This document shows, one piece after another, positions 21,696 to 30,743 of a stretch of DNA of 64,000 nt. Position 1 is the stretch's first letter; the number at the start of each line of letters is the position of its first letter. A program made the position numbers and the translations under genes. The DNA comes from Schistocerca nitens (lineage: Eukaryota > Arthropoda > Insecta > Orthoptera > Acrididae). The notes beneath the pieces were generated by a model. That model saw only the letters and a program-made list of their open reading frames with translations, did no database searches and was not told the DNA's origin. Location of the stretch: NCBI RefSeq assembly GCF_023898315.1, contig NC_064615.1:1188683413-1188747412 (forward strand), in the 5' to 3' direction.

Positions 21696-23004
21696 GAGTC
21701 CGCCAGAAAAATGTATACACACTTTAAGGAACGAAAAGTATTACTTATGTGTTTATTTTACATTTAATAATTGAACACATATGTTGTACAACCTTCAGTA
21801 TAGCACACGGTTACTTTAAGTGTTCAAAATGTTCACCGTTGGCGGCTATACACAAAACATAACAGAACGACGAGCGGTCGCCGCAACTACGTCAGTCAGT
21901 GTCACAGTGGAGATCGCTGCACACGTCGCTGTAATCTCCTGGCCAAGTTCCTCCAGTGTGCGTGGCTTACGTCGATAGACGTTATCTTTCACAGTTCCCC
22001 CGAGTAAAAGTCCACAGGTGTTAGATTTGACGACCGCGGGGGGAGCTCAATGGGCCCTCTTCGTCCCATCCGATGCCCCGGAAAAGCGTCATCCAGGAAA
22101 GCTCGTACGGCTAGGTGGTGGTGCGGTGGCGCCCCGTCCCGTTGGTAGAAGACCTCTTCATCAGCTCCATAAAGCGCACGTATACCTGCCAACATTGACG
22201 TAGGTAACATATCCAGGTACACTGCTCCAGTGACGGTAGCATCAAAGAAAAAGGATCCTACTAGGCCCCACACCACACGTGAACCCCTGGTGGATTGACC
22301 GCTTTGTCCACACAAACATGCGGATTTTCCGGTGCCCAGTACACACTGTTATGCCGATTCACTGTTTCATTAAGTTTAAATTGTACCTCGTCACTGCACA
22401 CTACCTTCGTCGGCAGCTGTTCGTCATCAGTTACCATTTGCTGATACCATTCGCAAAATTGCATTCGTCGATCAGGATCGTCGCCATTAATCGCGTGCAG
22501 TCATCGTGGAATGTAAGCTTTCCACTCTGCAGCTTTCGTAGCTCTTCGTACACTTATTCTGCTAACCGCGACTTCACGTGCACATTGCGTAGCACACTTG
22601 TGTGGAGCATTAGCAAACGTTTCGAACGCTAGACCCGATGAAGCAGGACTGAGGCTGTCCTCTGACCTTCCTTTGTGAATATCGCAAATCGTCCCATGCA
22701 ATTCAAACTTGTCAATGATGCGTTTAATTGTTAGGCGGGTTGGTGGTCCTGTTTCAAACTCCCGCCTCCACTTACGTTGCACTTCAACGACATTATCGAT
22801 TTGAAAAACCACGTCACAATACATTTTCGTTGATGGAATGTCAAGTGTGCTCCAGCCATCTTACTTTCTCAATACCGAGATGAAAGAACTAACATCTGTT
22901 GACCCAAAGACCATACTACAACACACTTGTAACTCAAATCGAATGATAGTATCGATATCTCGATACAACCTGACAAAGAGCGTATATATTTTTCTGGCGG
23001 ACTC
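21696..23004 (-). mobile_element. Mariner-like DNA transposon with TIRs
   Basis: The ends match as inverted repeats: gagtccgccagaaaaatgta on the left and, read inward from the right, gagtccgccagaaaaatata. TA dinucleotides lie next to both ends, as expected for this superfamily. The length of about 1.3 kb is typical for mariner. The transposase lies on the minus strand between the ends and is broken by frameshifts. The 18-19 matching TIR bases suggest moderate age. Confidence 0.88.
21989..22859 (-). pseudogene. Mariner-like transposase relic
   Basis: Starting at an ATG at 22859, the N-terminal region carries a helix-turn-helix-type block (VEVQRKWRREFETGPPT, TIKRIIDKFELHGT) of the kind found before some insect mariner catalytic domains. 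After a frameshift comes [10 protein letters not shown] with the first catalytic Asp. After another comes YQRDGAPPHHH with the second Asp and RSSNLTPVDF. The expected SPDL has become SSNL, so the third Asp is lost. Three reading frames are needed, so this copy is inactive. Confidence 0.82.
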
Positions 23005-23471
23005 TGTATTTCGGCACGGACATCATTCGGAAATATGAGTACCGTAATGTGGAAATTCTCACGTAAAGATGAGAAATAAATTTTCACTCCGTTAATTAAA
23101 GTACATTAACCTGAAAATACTACGAATCTCGGCGGAGCTGAACGTCGCTGCGCGGCACGAGAGCCAAGGCAGTAGAGGGCCAAGAGGTCCTCGACTGAGG
23201 CGAGAAGTTCCCGTGCTGCAAACGGTAAGAGCCCGCACGTCACCAAACGGTCTACCTATAAGAGGAATGGCAAATAATACGTACAGTAACAGTTTCTCTG
23301 ACTGTACCAGGATTGAAACTCGAATGCCGCTCAGGGTGTCATCAGAGGATGGGGACGTAAATGGAACTAGATAGGAAGGCGAATAGGCGGATCGCTTCCC
23401 TGCCCGCGGGGATCGCTGGCTACTGCAGCGCCGGTGAGCGCGTCAAAGGCCGGCTGCCAGGCTGCCACCAC
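23005..23471. other. Unassigned region
   Basis: No recognised feature before the GC-rich repeat at 23472. Confidence 0.5.
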
Positions 23472-23634
23472 AGCGCGGCGTGCTGCAACGGCAGCGGAAA
23501 GTGCTTTCCGCTTTGACGCGGCGGCTCGCGGCAGACGCTAGCGGTAGCCAATGACGGACAGCCACTGAGGTACGGGGCGGGACCCACCGAAACGCCCGGT
23601 GTCTTTGATTAACTATATCTTACACCTACATGAA
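23472..23634 (+). repeat. GC-rich repeat, copy 1 of 2
   Basis: Shares long blocks with 30555-30743 in the same orientation: cggcgtg, caacggcagcgg, ttccgctttgacgcggcgg, gacgctagcggtagccaatg, ggtacggggcgggaccca, aacgcccggtg and tacacctacatgaag. It contains a perfect small hairpin, gcggaaagtgctttccgc. A stretch of about 25 bases in copy 2 is missing here. It belongs to a dispersed family or is a segmental duplicate; I cannot name it. Confidence 0.85.
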
Positions 23635-23799
23635 GGAAAGACGAAGTTGGGTGAAGACATACCAATTTTTCATTTTCTGTACGATGTACTCTTTCACATA
23701 TTTCATTATTCGTGTTTTCTCATTTCACCATAAACAGATTTCACGACTACCGTTCACGATTGTTCACTATCTCCTAACACACTGAAACAATGTACGATA

Positions 23800-24174
23800 A
23801 AAGAGATTATTCAGATAGTTACGCGAGACAAAAACTTAAAATGTGATACGGTAGCATGTACAGGAAAACAGTAAGAACACAAAGGCTAGGTGGAAGGGAT
23901 CAAAGTGGAAGCCACCTGACACAATTTCCCACAGAGCATAATGTAATCATCGCCAGCGCCTTGCTTAAGAATCACGAAAGAATAATATATATTTGGAACA
24001 GAGTTTTCGAAACCAGATTTTAAATTGTAAGACATTTCCTGATGCAGACGATTATCCACAATAATTTATTGGTTACGAGCTGCAGTTTACAACTAAAGAG
24101 ACAGTAAACGGTAGCAAATTAAGGAGATGGAACTTGAATAAGTCAAGACCCACAGTTTTTCGATGATCTTAAAG
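23800..24174 (+). pseudogene. Old RTE LINE, part 1 (endonuclease end)
   Basis: The plus strand reads PTEHNVIIASALLKNHERIIYIWN, then (frameshifted) RHFPDADD and LQFTTKETVNG, then RWNLNKSRPTVFDDL. These match the last third of an RTE endonuclease: LVIANTLFKNH, the FPGAD..SDH region and the linker that follows. The sequence stops at the poly-T end of RTE-1 and resumes at 27860, so it is one side of an interrupted element. Confidence 0.65.
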
Positions 24175-24190
24175 TTTTTTTTTTTGGTCA

Positions 24191-26253
24191 TCAGTCTACT
24201 GACTGGTTTGATGCGGCCCGCCACGAATTCCTCTCCTGTGCCAACCTCTTCATCTCAGAGTAGCACTTGCAACCTACGTCCTCAATTATTTGCTTGACGT
24301 ATTCCAATCTCTGTCTTCCTCTACAGTTTTTGCCCTCTACAGCTCCCTCTAGTACCATGGAAGTCATTCCCTCATGTCTTGGCAGATGTCCTATCATCCT
24401 GTCCCTTCTCCTTATCAGTGTTTTCCACATAATCCTTTCCTCTCCGATTCTGCGTAGAACCTCCTCATTCCTTACCTTATCAGTCCACCTAATTTTCAAC
24501 ATTCGTCTATAGCACCACATCTCAAATGCTTCGATTCTCTTCTGTTCCGGTTTTCCCACAGTCCATGTTTCACTACCATACAATGCTGTACTCCAGACGT
24601 ACATCCTCAGAAATTTCTTCCTCAAATTAAGGCCGGTATTTGATATGAGTAGACTTCTCTTGGCCAGAAATGCCTTTTTTGCCATAGCGAGTCTGCTTTT
24701 GATGTCCTCCTTGCTCCGTCCGTCATTGGTTATTTTACTGCCTAGGTAGCAGAATTCCTTAACTTCATTGACTTCTTGACCATCAATCCTGATGTTAAGT
24801 TTCTCGCTGTTCTCATTTCAACTACTTCTCATTACCTTCGTCTTTCTCCGATCTACTCTCAAACCATGCTGTGTACTCATTAGACTGTTCATTCCGTTCA
24901 GCAGATCATTTAATTCTTCTTCACTTTCACTCAGGATAGCAATGTCATCAGCGAATCGTATCATTGATATCCTTTCACCTTGTATTTTAATTCCATTGCT
25001 GAACCTTTCTTTTATTTCCATCATTGCTTCCTCGATGTACAGATTGAAGAGTAGGGGTGAAAGGCTACAGCCTTGTCTTACACCCTTCTTAATACGAGCA
25101 CTTCGTTCTTGATCGTCCACTCTTATTATTCCCTCTTGGTTGTTGTACATATTGTATATGACCCGTCTCTCCCTATAGCTTACCCCTACTTTTTTCAGAA
25201 TCTCGAACAGCTTGCACCATTTTATATTGTCGAACGCTTTCTCCAGGTCGACAAATCCTATGAAAGTGTCTTGATTTTTCTTTAGCCTTGCTTCCATTAT
25301 TAGCCGTAACGTCAGAATTGCCTCTCTCATCCCTTTACTTTTCCTAAAGCCAAACTGATTGTCACCTAGCGCATTCTCAATTTTCTTTTCCATTCTTCTG
25401 TATATTATTCTTGTAAGCAGCTTCGATGCATGAGCTGTTAAGCTGATCGTGCGATAATTCTCGCACTTGTCAGCTCTTGCCGTCTTCGGAATTGTGTGGA
25501 TGATGCTTTTCCGAAAGTCAGATGGTATGTCGCCAGACTCATATATTCTGCACACCAACGAGAATAGTCGTTTTGTTGCCACGTCCCCCAATGATTTTAG
25601 AAATTCTGATGGAATGTTATCTATCCCTTCTGCCTTATTTGACCGTAAGTCCTCCAAAGCTCTTTTAAATTCCGATTCTAATACTGGATCCCCTATCTCT
25701 TCTAAATCGACTCCTGTTTCTTCTTCTATCACATCAGACAAATCTTCACCCTTATAGAGGCTTTCAATGTATTCTTTCCACCTCACTGCTCTCTCCTCTG
25801 CATTTAACAGTGGAATTCCCGTTGCACTCTTAATGTTACCACCGTTGCTTTTAATGTCACCAAAGGTTGTTTTGACTTTCCTGTATGCTGAGTCTGTCCT
25901 TCCGACAATCATATCTTTTTCGATGTCTTCACATTTTTCCTGCAGCCATTTCGTCTTAGCTTCCCTGCACTTCCTATTTATTTCATTCCTCAGCGACTTG
26001 TATTTCTGTATTCCTGATTTTCCCGGAACATGTTTGTACTTCCTCCTTTCATCAATCAACTGAAGTATTTCTTCTGTTACCCATGGTTTCTTCGCAGCTA
26101 CCTTCTTTGTACCTATGTTTTCCTTCCCAACTTTTGTGATGGCCCTTTTTAGAGATGTCCATTCCTCTTCAACTGTACTGCCTACTGCGCTATTCCTTAT
26201 TGCTGTATCTATAGCGTTAGAGAACTTCAAACGTATCTCGTCATTCCTTAGTA
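24191..26253 (-). pseudogene. RTE-1 reverse transcriptase and C-terminal domain
   Basis: The RT has all core blocks in order: NKAEGIDNIPSEFLK, KCENYRTISLT, NQFGFRKSKGMREA, GFVDLEKAFDNI, GVRQGCSLSPLLFNLYIEEA and the catalytic IRFADDIAIL. This follows a basic linker from the endonuclease. A single TGA at 24818-24820 interrupts it, after which the same frame continues (NEVKEFCYLGSKITNDGR) into the RTE-type C-terminal domain: LYGSETWTVGKPEQKR, EMWCYRRMLKI and RGRQRLEYVKQI, ending at 24191. Both catalytic Asp residues of FADD are present. It would act in target-primed reverse transcription. Confidence 0.92.
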
Positions 26254-26437
26254 GCCGGCCGAAGTGGCCGCGCGGTTCTGGCTCTGCAGTCTGGAACCGC
26301 GAGACCGCTACGATCGCAGGTTCGAATCCTGCCTCGGGCATGGATGTGTGTGAGGTCCTTAGGTTAGTTAGGTTTAACTAGTTCTAAGTTCTAGGGGACT
26401 CATAACCTCAGCAGTTGAGTCCCATAGTGCTCAGAGC
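26254..26437 (+). repeat. SINE-A copy inside RTE-1
   Basis: A full SINE-A with the B box ggttcgaatcc, on the opposite strand to RTE-1. It is flanked by a 12-base duplication, cattccttagta, at 26242-26253 and 26438-26449; the right copy overlaps the end of the SINE by a few bases. Removing 196 bases (SINE plus one duplicate) brings the endonuclease and RT of RTE-1 into one frame, which shows both the exact insertion and the youth of the host element. Confidence 0.95.
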
Positions 26438-26449
26438 CATTCCTTAGTA

Positions 26450-27366
26450 CTTCCGTATCCCACTTCTTTGCGTATTGATTCTTCCTGACTAATGTCTTGA
26501 ACAACAGCCTACTCTTCATCACTACTTTATTGTGATCTGAGTCTATATCTGCTCCTGGGTACGCCTTACAATCCAGTATCTGATTTCGGAATCTCTGTCT
26601 AACCATGATGTAATCTAATTGAAATCTACCCGTATCTCCCGGTCTTTTCCAAATATACCTCCTCCTCTTGTGATTCTTTAACAGGGTATTCGCTATTACT
26701 AGCTGAAACTTGTTACAGAACTCAATTAGTCTTTCTCCTCTTTCATTCCTTGTCCCAAGCCCATATTCTCCTGTAACCTTTGCTTCTACTCCTTCCCATA
26801 CAACTGCATTCCAGTCGCCCATGACTATTAGATTTTCGTCCCCCTTTACATACTGCATTACCCTTTCAATATCCTCATACACTTTCTCTATCTGTTCATC
26901 TTCAGCTTGCGACGTCGGCATGTATACCTGAACTATCGTTGTCGGTGTTGGTCTGCTGTCGATTCTGATTAGAACAACCCGGTCACTGAACTGTTCACAG
27001 TAACACACCCTCTGCCCTACCTTCCTATTCATAACGAATCCTACGCCTGTTATACCATTTTCTGCTGCTGTTGATATTACCCGATACTCATCTGACCAGA
27101 AATCCTTGTCTTCCTTCCACTTCACTTCACTTCACTTCACTGACCCCTACTATATCTAGATTGAACCTTTGCATTTCCCTTTTCAGATTTTCTAGTTTCC
27201 CTACCACGTTCAAGCTTCTGACATTCCACGCCCCGACTCGTAGAACGTTATCCTTTCGTTGATTATTCAATCTTTTTCTCATGGTAACCTCCCCCTTGGC
27301 AGTTCCCTCCCGGAGATCCGAATGGGGGACTATTCCGGAATCTTTTGCCAATGGAGAGATCATCAT
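26450..27366 (-). pseudogene. RTE-1 APE-type endonuclease, frameshifted
   Basis: The N-terminal part (from a possible ATG at 27366) reads VLRVGAWNVRSLNVVG and LDIVGVSEVK, the Asn and Glu motifs of APE endonucleases. The frame then shifts at a ttcac repeat and continues as DFWSDEYRVIS, TTIVQVYMPTS, ENLIVMGDWNAVV (GD.N motif), RFQLDYIMVR and DIDSDHNKVVM (SDH motif). All catalytic motifs are therefore present on the two sides of one frameshift. The linker continues through the SINE-A into the RT. An upstream in-frame ATG (27363) makes the exact start uncertain. Confidence 0.9.
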
Positions 27367-27638
27367 GACACTTCTTCAATTACAGGCCACATGTCCTGTG
27401 GATAAACGTTACGTGTCTTTAATGCAGTGGTTTCCATTGCCTTCTGCATCCTCATGTCGTTGATCATTGCTGATTCTTCCGCCTTTAGGGGTAGTTTCCC
27501 ACCCTTAGGACAAGAGAGTGCCCTGAACCTCTATCCGCTCCTCCGCCCTCTTTGACAAGGCCGTTGGCAGAATGAGGCTGACTTCTTATGCCGGAAGTCT
27601 TCCGCTGCCAATGCTGATTATTTATCAAAATTTAGGCA

Positions 27639-27857
27639 GTGGCGGGGATCGAACCCGGGACCGAAGACGTTTTGATTATGAATCAAAGACGCTACCCCCC
27701 CTTTTTTTTTTTTGTATCTGCTCGGGGCGGACGTCGTAAGACATCCGTTTAAGTTCGTTGTTGATCGATTAGCTCAGTTTTTTTATTACAGAGGGGTGCT
27801 AACCCTCTGACCGGACACGCTGAGCTACCGTGCCGGCTACCCCTAGACCACGGGTTA
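27639..27857 (-). other. tRNA-Met-like head at the 5' end of RTE-1
   Basis: With the SINE-C and one duplicate removed, the minus strand reads through a tRNA-like A box (tggtctagggg), a perfect 5-pair anticodon stem (tttga / tcaaa) around the loop ttcataa, giving anticodon CAT (Met), and a B box ggttcgatccc. The acceptor stem is incomplete and the D arm pairs poorly, so it is not a functional tRNA. It leads straight into the leader of RTE-1. It may serve as an internal pol III promoter, or be a tRNA-derived SINE that lies next to or is fused with the LINE. Confidence 0.7.
27699..27835 (-). repeat. SINE-C copy inside the tRNA-like head of RTE-1
   Basis: Minus orientation: gccggcacggtagctcagcgtg at the high-coordinate end (A-box-like tagctcagcgtg), then agagggttagcac, a body with cgacgtccgccccgagcag and a poly-A tail. 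An exact 8-base duplication, gctacccc, flanks it at 27691-27698 and 27836-27843. I see no good B box, so the family may be tRNA-like with a lost or divergent B box. Confidence 0.85.
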
Positions 27858-28970
27858 CCGTAATGCAACGACTGAAACAGAGGAAGGTATCCGCTAGAAT
27901 ACAATGGATATCTTTGAGAGAAGAAGTGGTGAATGCAGCAGAGTATGTGATGGGAAAAAGGTACAGTAGAAATCGTTAGATAAACCGTGATATATTAAAC
28001 ATGACAAGAGGGAAAAATATAAAAATGCAGCAAATAAAGTAGGCCATGGGAAATAGAAATGTCTAAACATGATGTTGACAGAAAGTCCAAAATCGCAACG
28101 CGATTCTGCACTTGGAAAACGTAGGAGAATGAAAATGAGAAAGAAGAAAGGAAACTTTGCTCAAAGGAGAAGCAACTGTCAAGAACTCATTTGGCAAGCC
28201 AGAACTAAGCAAATAACAGAAGGCTAGAAAGTGGAAGGAATATGCACAGAGGAGAGGGGGAGGGGCTGTACAAACTAACGTAAGCACAATGTTAGGTTCT
28301 TCTGAAATGTCTGAACACACAAGGCAATACTGATCCTACCACTTAGCTAAGTAGACAGACTGAAGAACTGCGAAACTGTCTTTATAGCACTTGCATGTTT
28401 AGAGGAAGGTTTTGACAATCTTAATTAAAACATTCTTTGAAGCTCTGGAGATGTCATCGATAAAACACAGGGACACAAGATTATCTACAACTTGTACAGA
28501 AACCAAACTGCATTTCTAAGACTTCAATGACTTGCAAGGGAAGCAGTAATTGAGAAGGCAGAAGTAGAGAGGATATAAAATGAAGACTGTGAATAGCAAG
28601 AAAAGCGTTCTGAAAAAGAAAATTTATTCACATCGAATATAAATTCTAATGATTGGGTACTATTTTACAAAGGTATTTGTGTGGAGTGCAGCCTTGTATG
28701 TAAGTGAAACGTGGGCTATGAACAGTTCTGTCAAGAAGACAATGGACGCTTTCAAAACGTGGTGATCAATAAGAATGCTGAAGGTTAGATATGAGGATCG
28801 TGTAACTAAAGAAGAGGTACGGAATTAAACAGAAGAGGAAGAGGAAATTATGGCACAACTTTGACTACAAGAGGGGTAAGTTGACAGGACATATTATGAG
28901 GCGTCATAGAGTGAGGACAAGGGGGTTGGGTGATAGTATTCTGATAATAATCATCTGCTGAAATGCTATT
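27858..28970 (+). pseudogene. Old RTE LINE, part 2 (linker, RT and C-terminal domain)
   Basis: Continues part 1 after the RTE-1 insertion. Readable blocks include LREEVVNAAEYVMGKRYSRN (linker), RSNCQELIWQARTKQI, LEEGFDNL (compare DLEKAFDNI in RTE-1), and VFVWSAALYVSETWAMNSSVKKTMDAF followed by MLKVRYEDRVTKEEV (the RTE C-terminal domain). Much of the RT palm is deleted or unreadable. Stops and frameshifts are many, far more than in RTE-1, as expected if this copy is older. Confidence 0.65.
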
Positions 28971-29508
28971 CTACTATTTTATCTATTAATGTAAGCAGTG
29001 AATTTACTCTTCCATGCACTCCTCCACAAAACATTTAAACCAAAACTGAAATCAGCTGAACACCAAATCTTTCAACCACTGTCTGACAACTACTGGATTC
29101 ACTTTCAACTTTCTATATCACTGGCTAGCCACACACACATACAGATATAAGGAGGACAGAAATAAACAAACATTAGTTTTCAGCATATAATTCTTTAGGT
29201 TGGCAACATGTACATAAACAAACCAAACAGGAAGGGACATGAGGTGAACACACTGTAGTTACGACTTCAAATCAAAGTTTTCGGTAAAATGTGTGACAGA
29301 AGAAAAAAGAGCGAACATGAAAATGTGCTTATGTTCCATAATCTAAGTTTTAGTTCACCCTCCAGCATATGACCAGGTGAGGGGAAACGCAGATGTCCGC
29401 CAAAAATTCGATTCACTGTAAGTAATCAGTTATTCGCGTAAAAAAAGAAGTGAACATTTTTATAATCTGCAAGTATCACATATCAAAACAAAACTGAATA
29501 ATTCTAGA
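28971..29508. other. Unassigned region
   Basis: AT-rich, with no recognised gene or repeat. Confidence 0.5.
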
Positions 29509-29551
29509 GTCCAGCGAAGATGCCTTAAAGTAAAAGGCGAAACGCGTCTTG
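29509..29551 (+). ncRNA. Hammerhead-ribozyme-like motif, degraded
   Basis: A 5-pair stem (gcctt at 29522-29526 with aaggc at 29534-29538) is followed by gaaa and cgcgtc, the arrangement of stem II, GAAA and a cleavage-site side in minimal hammerhead ribozymes. The block before the stem reads gcgaaga where an active core has cugauga, so only about four of seven core bases match. Minimal hammerheads are known from the terminal repeats of Penelope-like elements, and two Penelope relics occur in this window. This copy would not be expected to cleave. Confidence 0.35.
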
Positions 29552-29629
29552 AACGAAAAAAGTACACTGGATCAAGGAAAAAACGTTTGTTACTTACCAA
29601 AGGAAATAATCAATAGCTGTAGATACTTA

Positions 29630-30430
29630 CAAGGGAACATCCCCATCGCACCCCCCTCAGATTTAGCTATAAGTTGGCACAGTGGATAGGCCTCGAGAAA
29701 CTGAACACAGATCAATCGAGAAAACAGGAAGAAGTTGTGTGGAAGTATGAAAAAATAAGCAAAATATACAAACTGAGGAGTCCATGCGCAAGATAGGCAA
29801 CATCAAGGAGTGTGTGAACTGAGGAGCGCCGTGGTCCCGTGGTTAGCGTTAGCAGCTGCGGGACGACAGGTCCTTGGTTCAAGTCTTCCCTCGAGCGGAA
29901 ATTTTAGTTTTTTGTTTTCAGAAAATTATTATCTGTCCGTCCGATGCGAGGTAACACCGCCGTAGTATGGGGACGCTACACCTAAACAAATATCGAAACA
30001 CACGACGTCAGTCGATTACAGCGCAAAAACGTTAAAAAACATATGTTTTGACAGACCACAAGGAAAACTGTGCGACTGTGAAACTGTTGCATTCATTTGT
30101 TGCAGTTTATGTGACAAACTCTTATGTTTTCATCACTTTATTGGGAGTGGTTATCACATACACAAGAAAACCTAAATTGGGCAAGGTAGAAGAATCTTTT
30201 TTCCCATTCGCCAAGTGTACAAGTTAGGTGGGTCGACAACATATTCCTGTCATGTGACGCACATGCCGTCACCAGTGTCGTATAGAATATATCAGACGTG
30301 TTTTCCTGTGGAGGAATCGGTTGACCTATGACCTTGCGATCAAATGTTTTCGGTTCCCATTGGAGAGACACGTCCTTTCGTCTACTAATCGCACGGTTTC
30401 GCGGTGCGGTCGCAAAACACAGACACTAAA
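29630..30430 (+). repeat. Dispersed repeat with an embedded tRNA-like segment
   Basis: I recognise the opening (gggaacatccccatcgcacc) and its sequel as a family repeated in locust-type genomes. Near 29820-29895 it contains a tRNA-like stretch with an A-box-like gtggttagcg and a B-box-like ggttcaagtct. The remaining 500 bases have no coding blocks I can name. It may be a large composite SINE or a non-autonomous DNA element; the boundaries are approximate. Confidence 0.55.
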
Positions 30431-30554
30431 CTAATTACATGATTTACGACGAGCAGGCCGAAGTATCGGTCGCGTCGCGAGCGACCCGCGCGGCCACCGC
30501 ACAGCCCATGCGCCAACATCACTCAGAATCTCGGTTTTGACGCGCGGCAGCCCT

Positions 30555-30743
30555 AGTGCGGCGTGCGGCAACGGCAGCGGCAAGCGTTTTCCGCTTTGAC
30601 GCGGCGGATCGCGGAACTGGCGTTCCCGTCTGGAAGCGGAAGACGCTAGCGGTAGCCAATGACAGACAGCCCACTGAGGTACGGGGCGGGACCCACTGAA
30701 ACGCCCGGTGCGTTTGGTTAACTATATCATACACCTACATGAA
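30555..30743 (+). repeat. GC-rich repeat, copy 2 of 2
   Basis: The direct counterpart of 23472-23634, with an extra stretch (gaactggcgttcccgtctgg) not found in copy 1. A 6-pair hairpin, ggtcgc / gcgacc, lies just upstream, near 30470. The two copies are about 7 kb apart in the same orientation. Confidence 0.85.

Larger units (their letters stand above)
24175..27857 (-). mobile_element. RTE-1, best-preserved LINE of the window
   Basis: A minus-strand RTE-type LINE. The 3' end is an 11-base poly-T at 24175-24185 (A-tail on the element strand), preceded by a small hairpin, cagtcagtagactg. Next come an RT with a C-terminal domain, an APE-type endonuclease, a long 5' leader, and a tRNA-Met-like head ending at about 27857. 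Lesions are few: a SINE-A insertion (26254-26437), a pentamer expansion in the endonuclease (about 27119-27140), one in-frame TGA (24818-24820) and a SINE-C in the head. It lies inside an older RTE copy of opposite orientation. I found no clear target-site duplication for RTE-1 itself. Confidence 0.9.

Noticed and set aside
24191..27366. A domesticated host gene derived from the RTE endonuclease and RT
   Set aside because: The region has a LINE 3' A-tail, a LINE leader and typical insertion damage, with no splice structure or promoter that would suggest domestication.
27639..27857. A functional tRNA-Met gene
   Set aside because: The acceptor stem is incomplete, the D arm pairs poorly and a SINE splits it. 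It is joined to LINE leader sequence.
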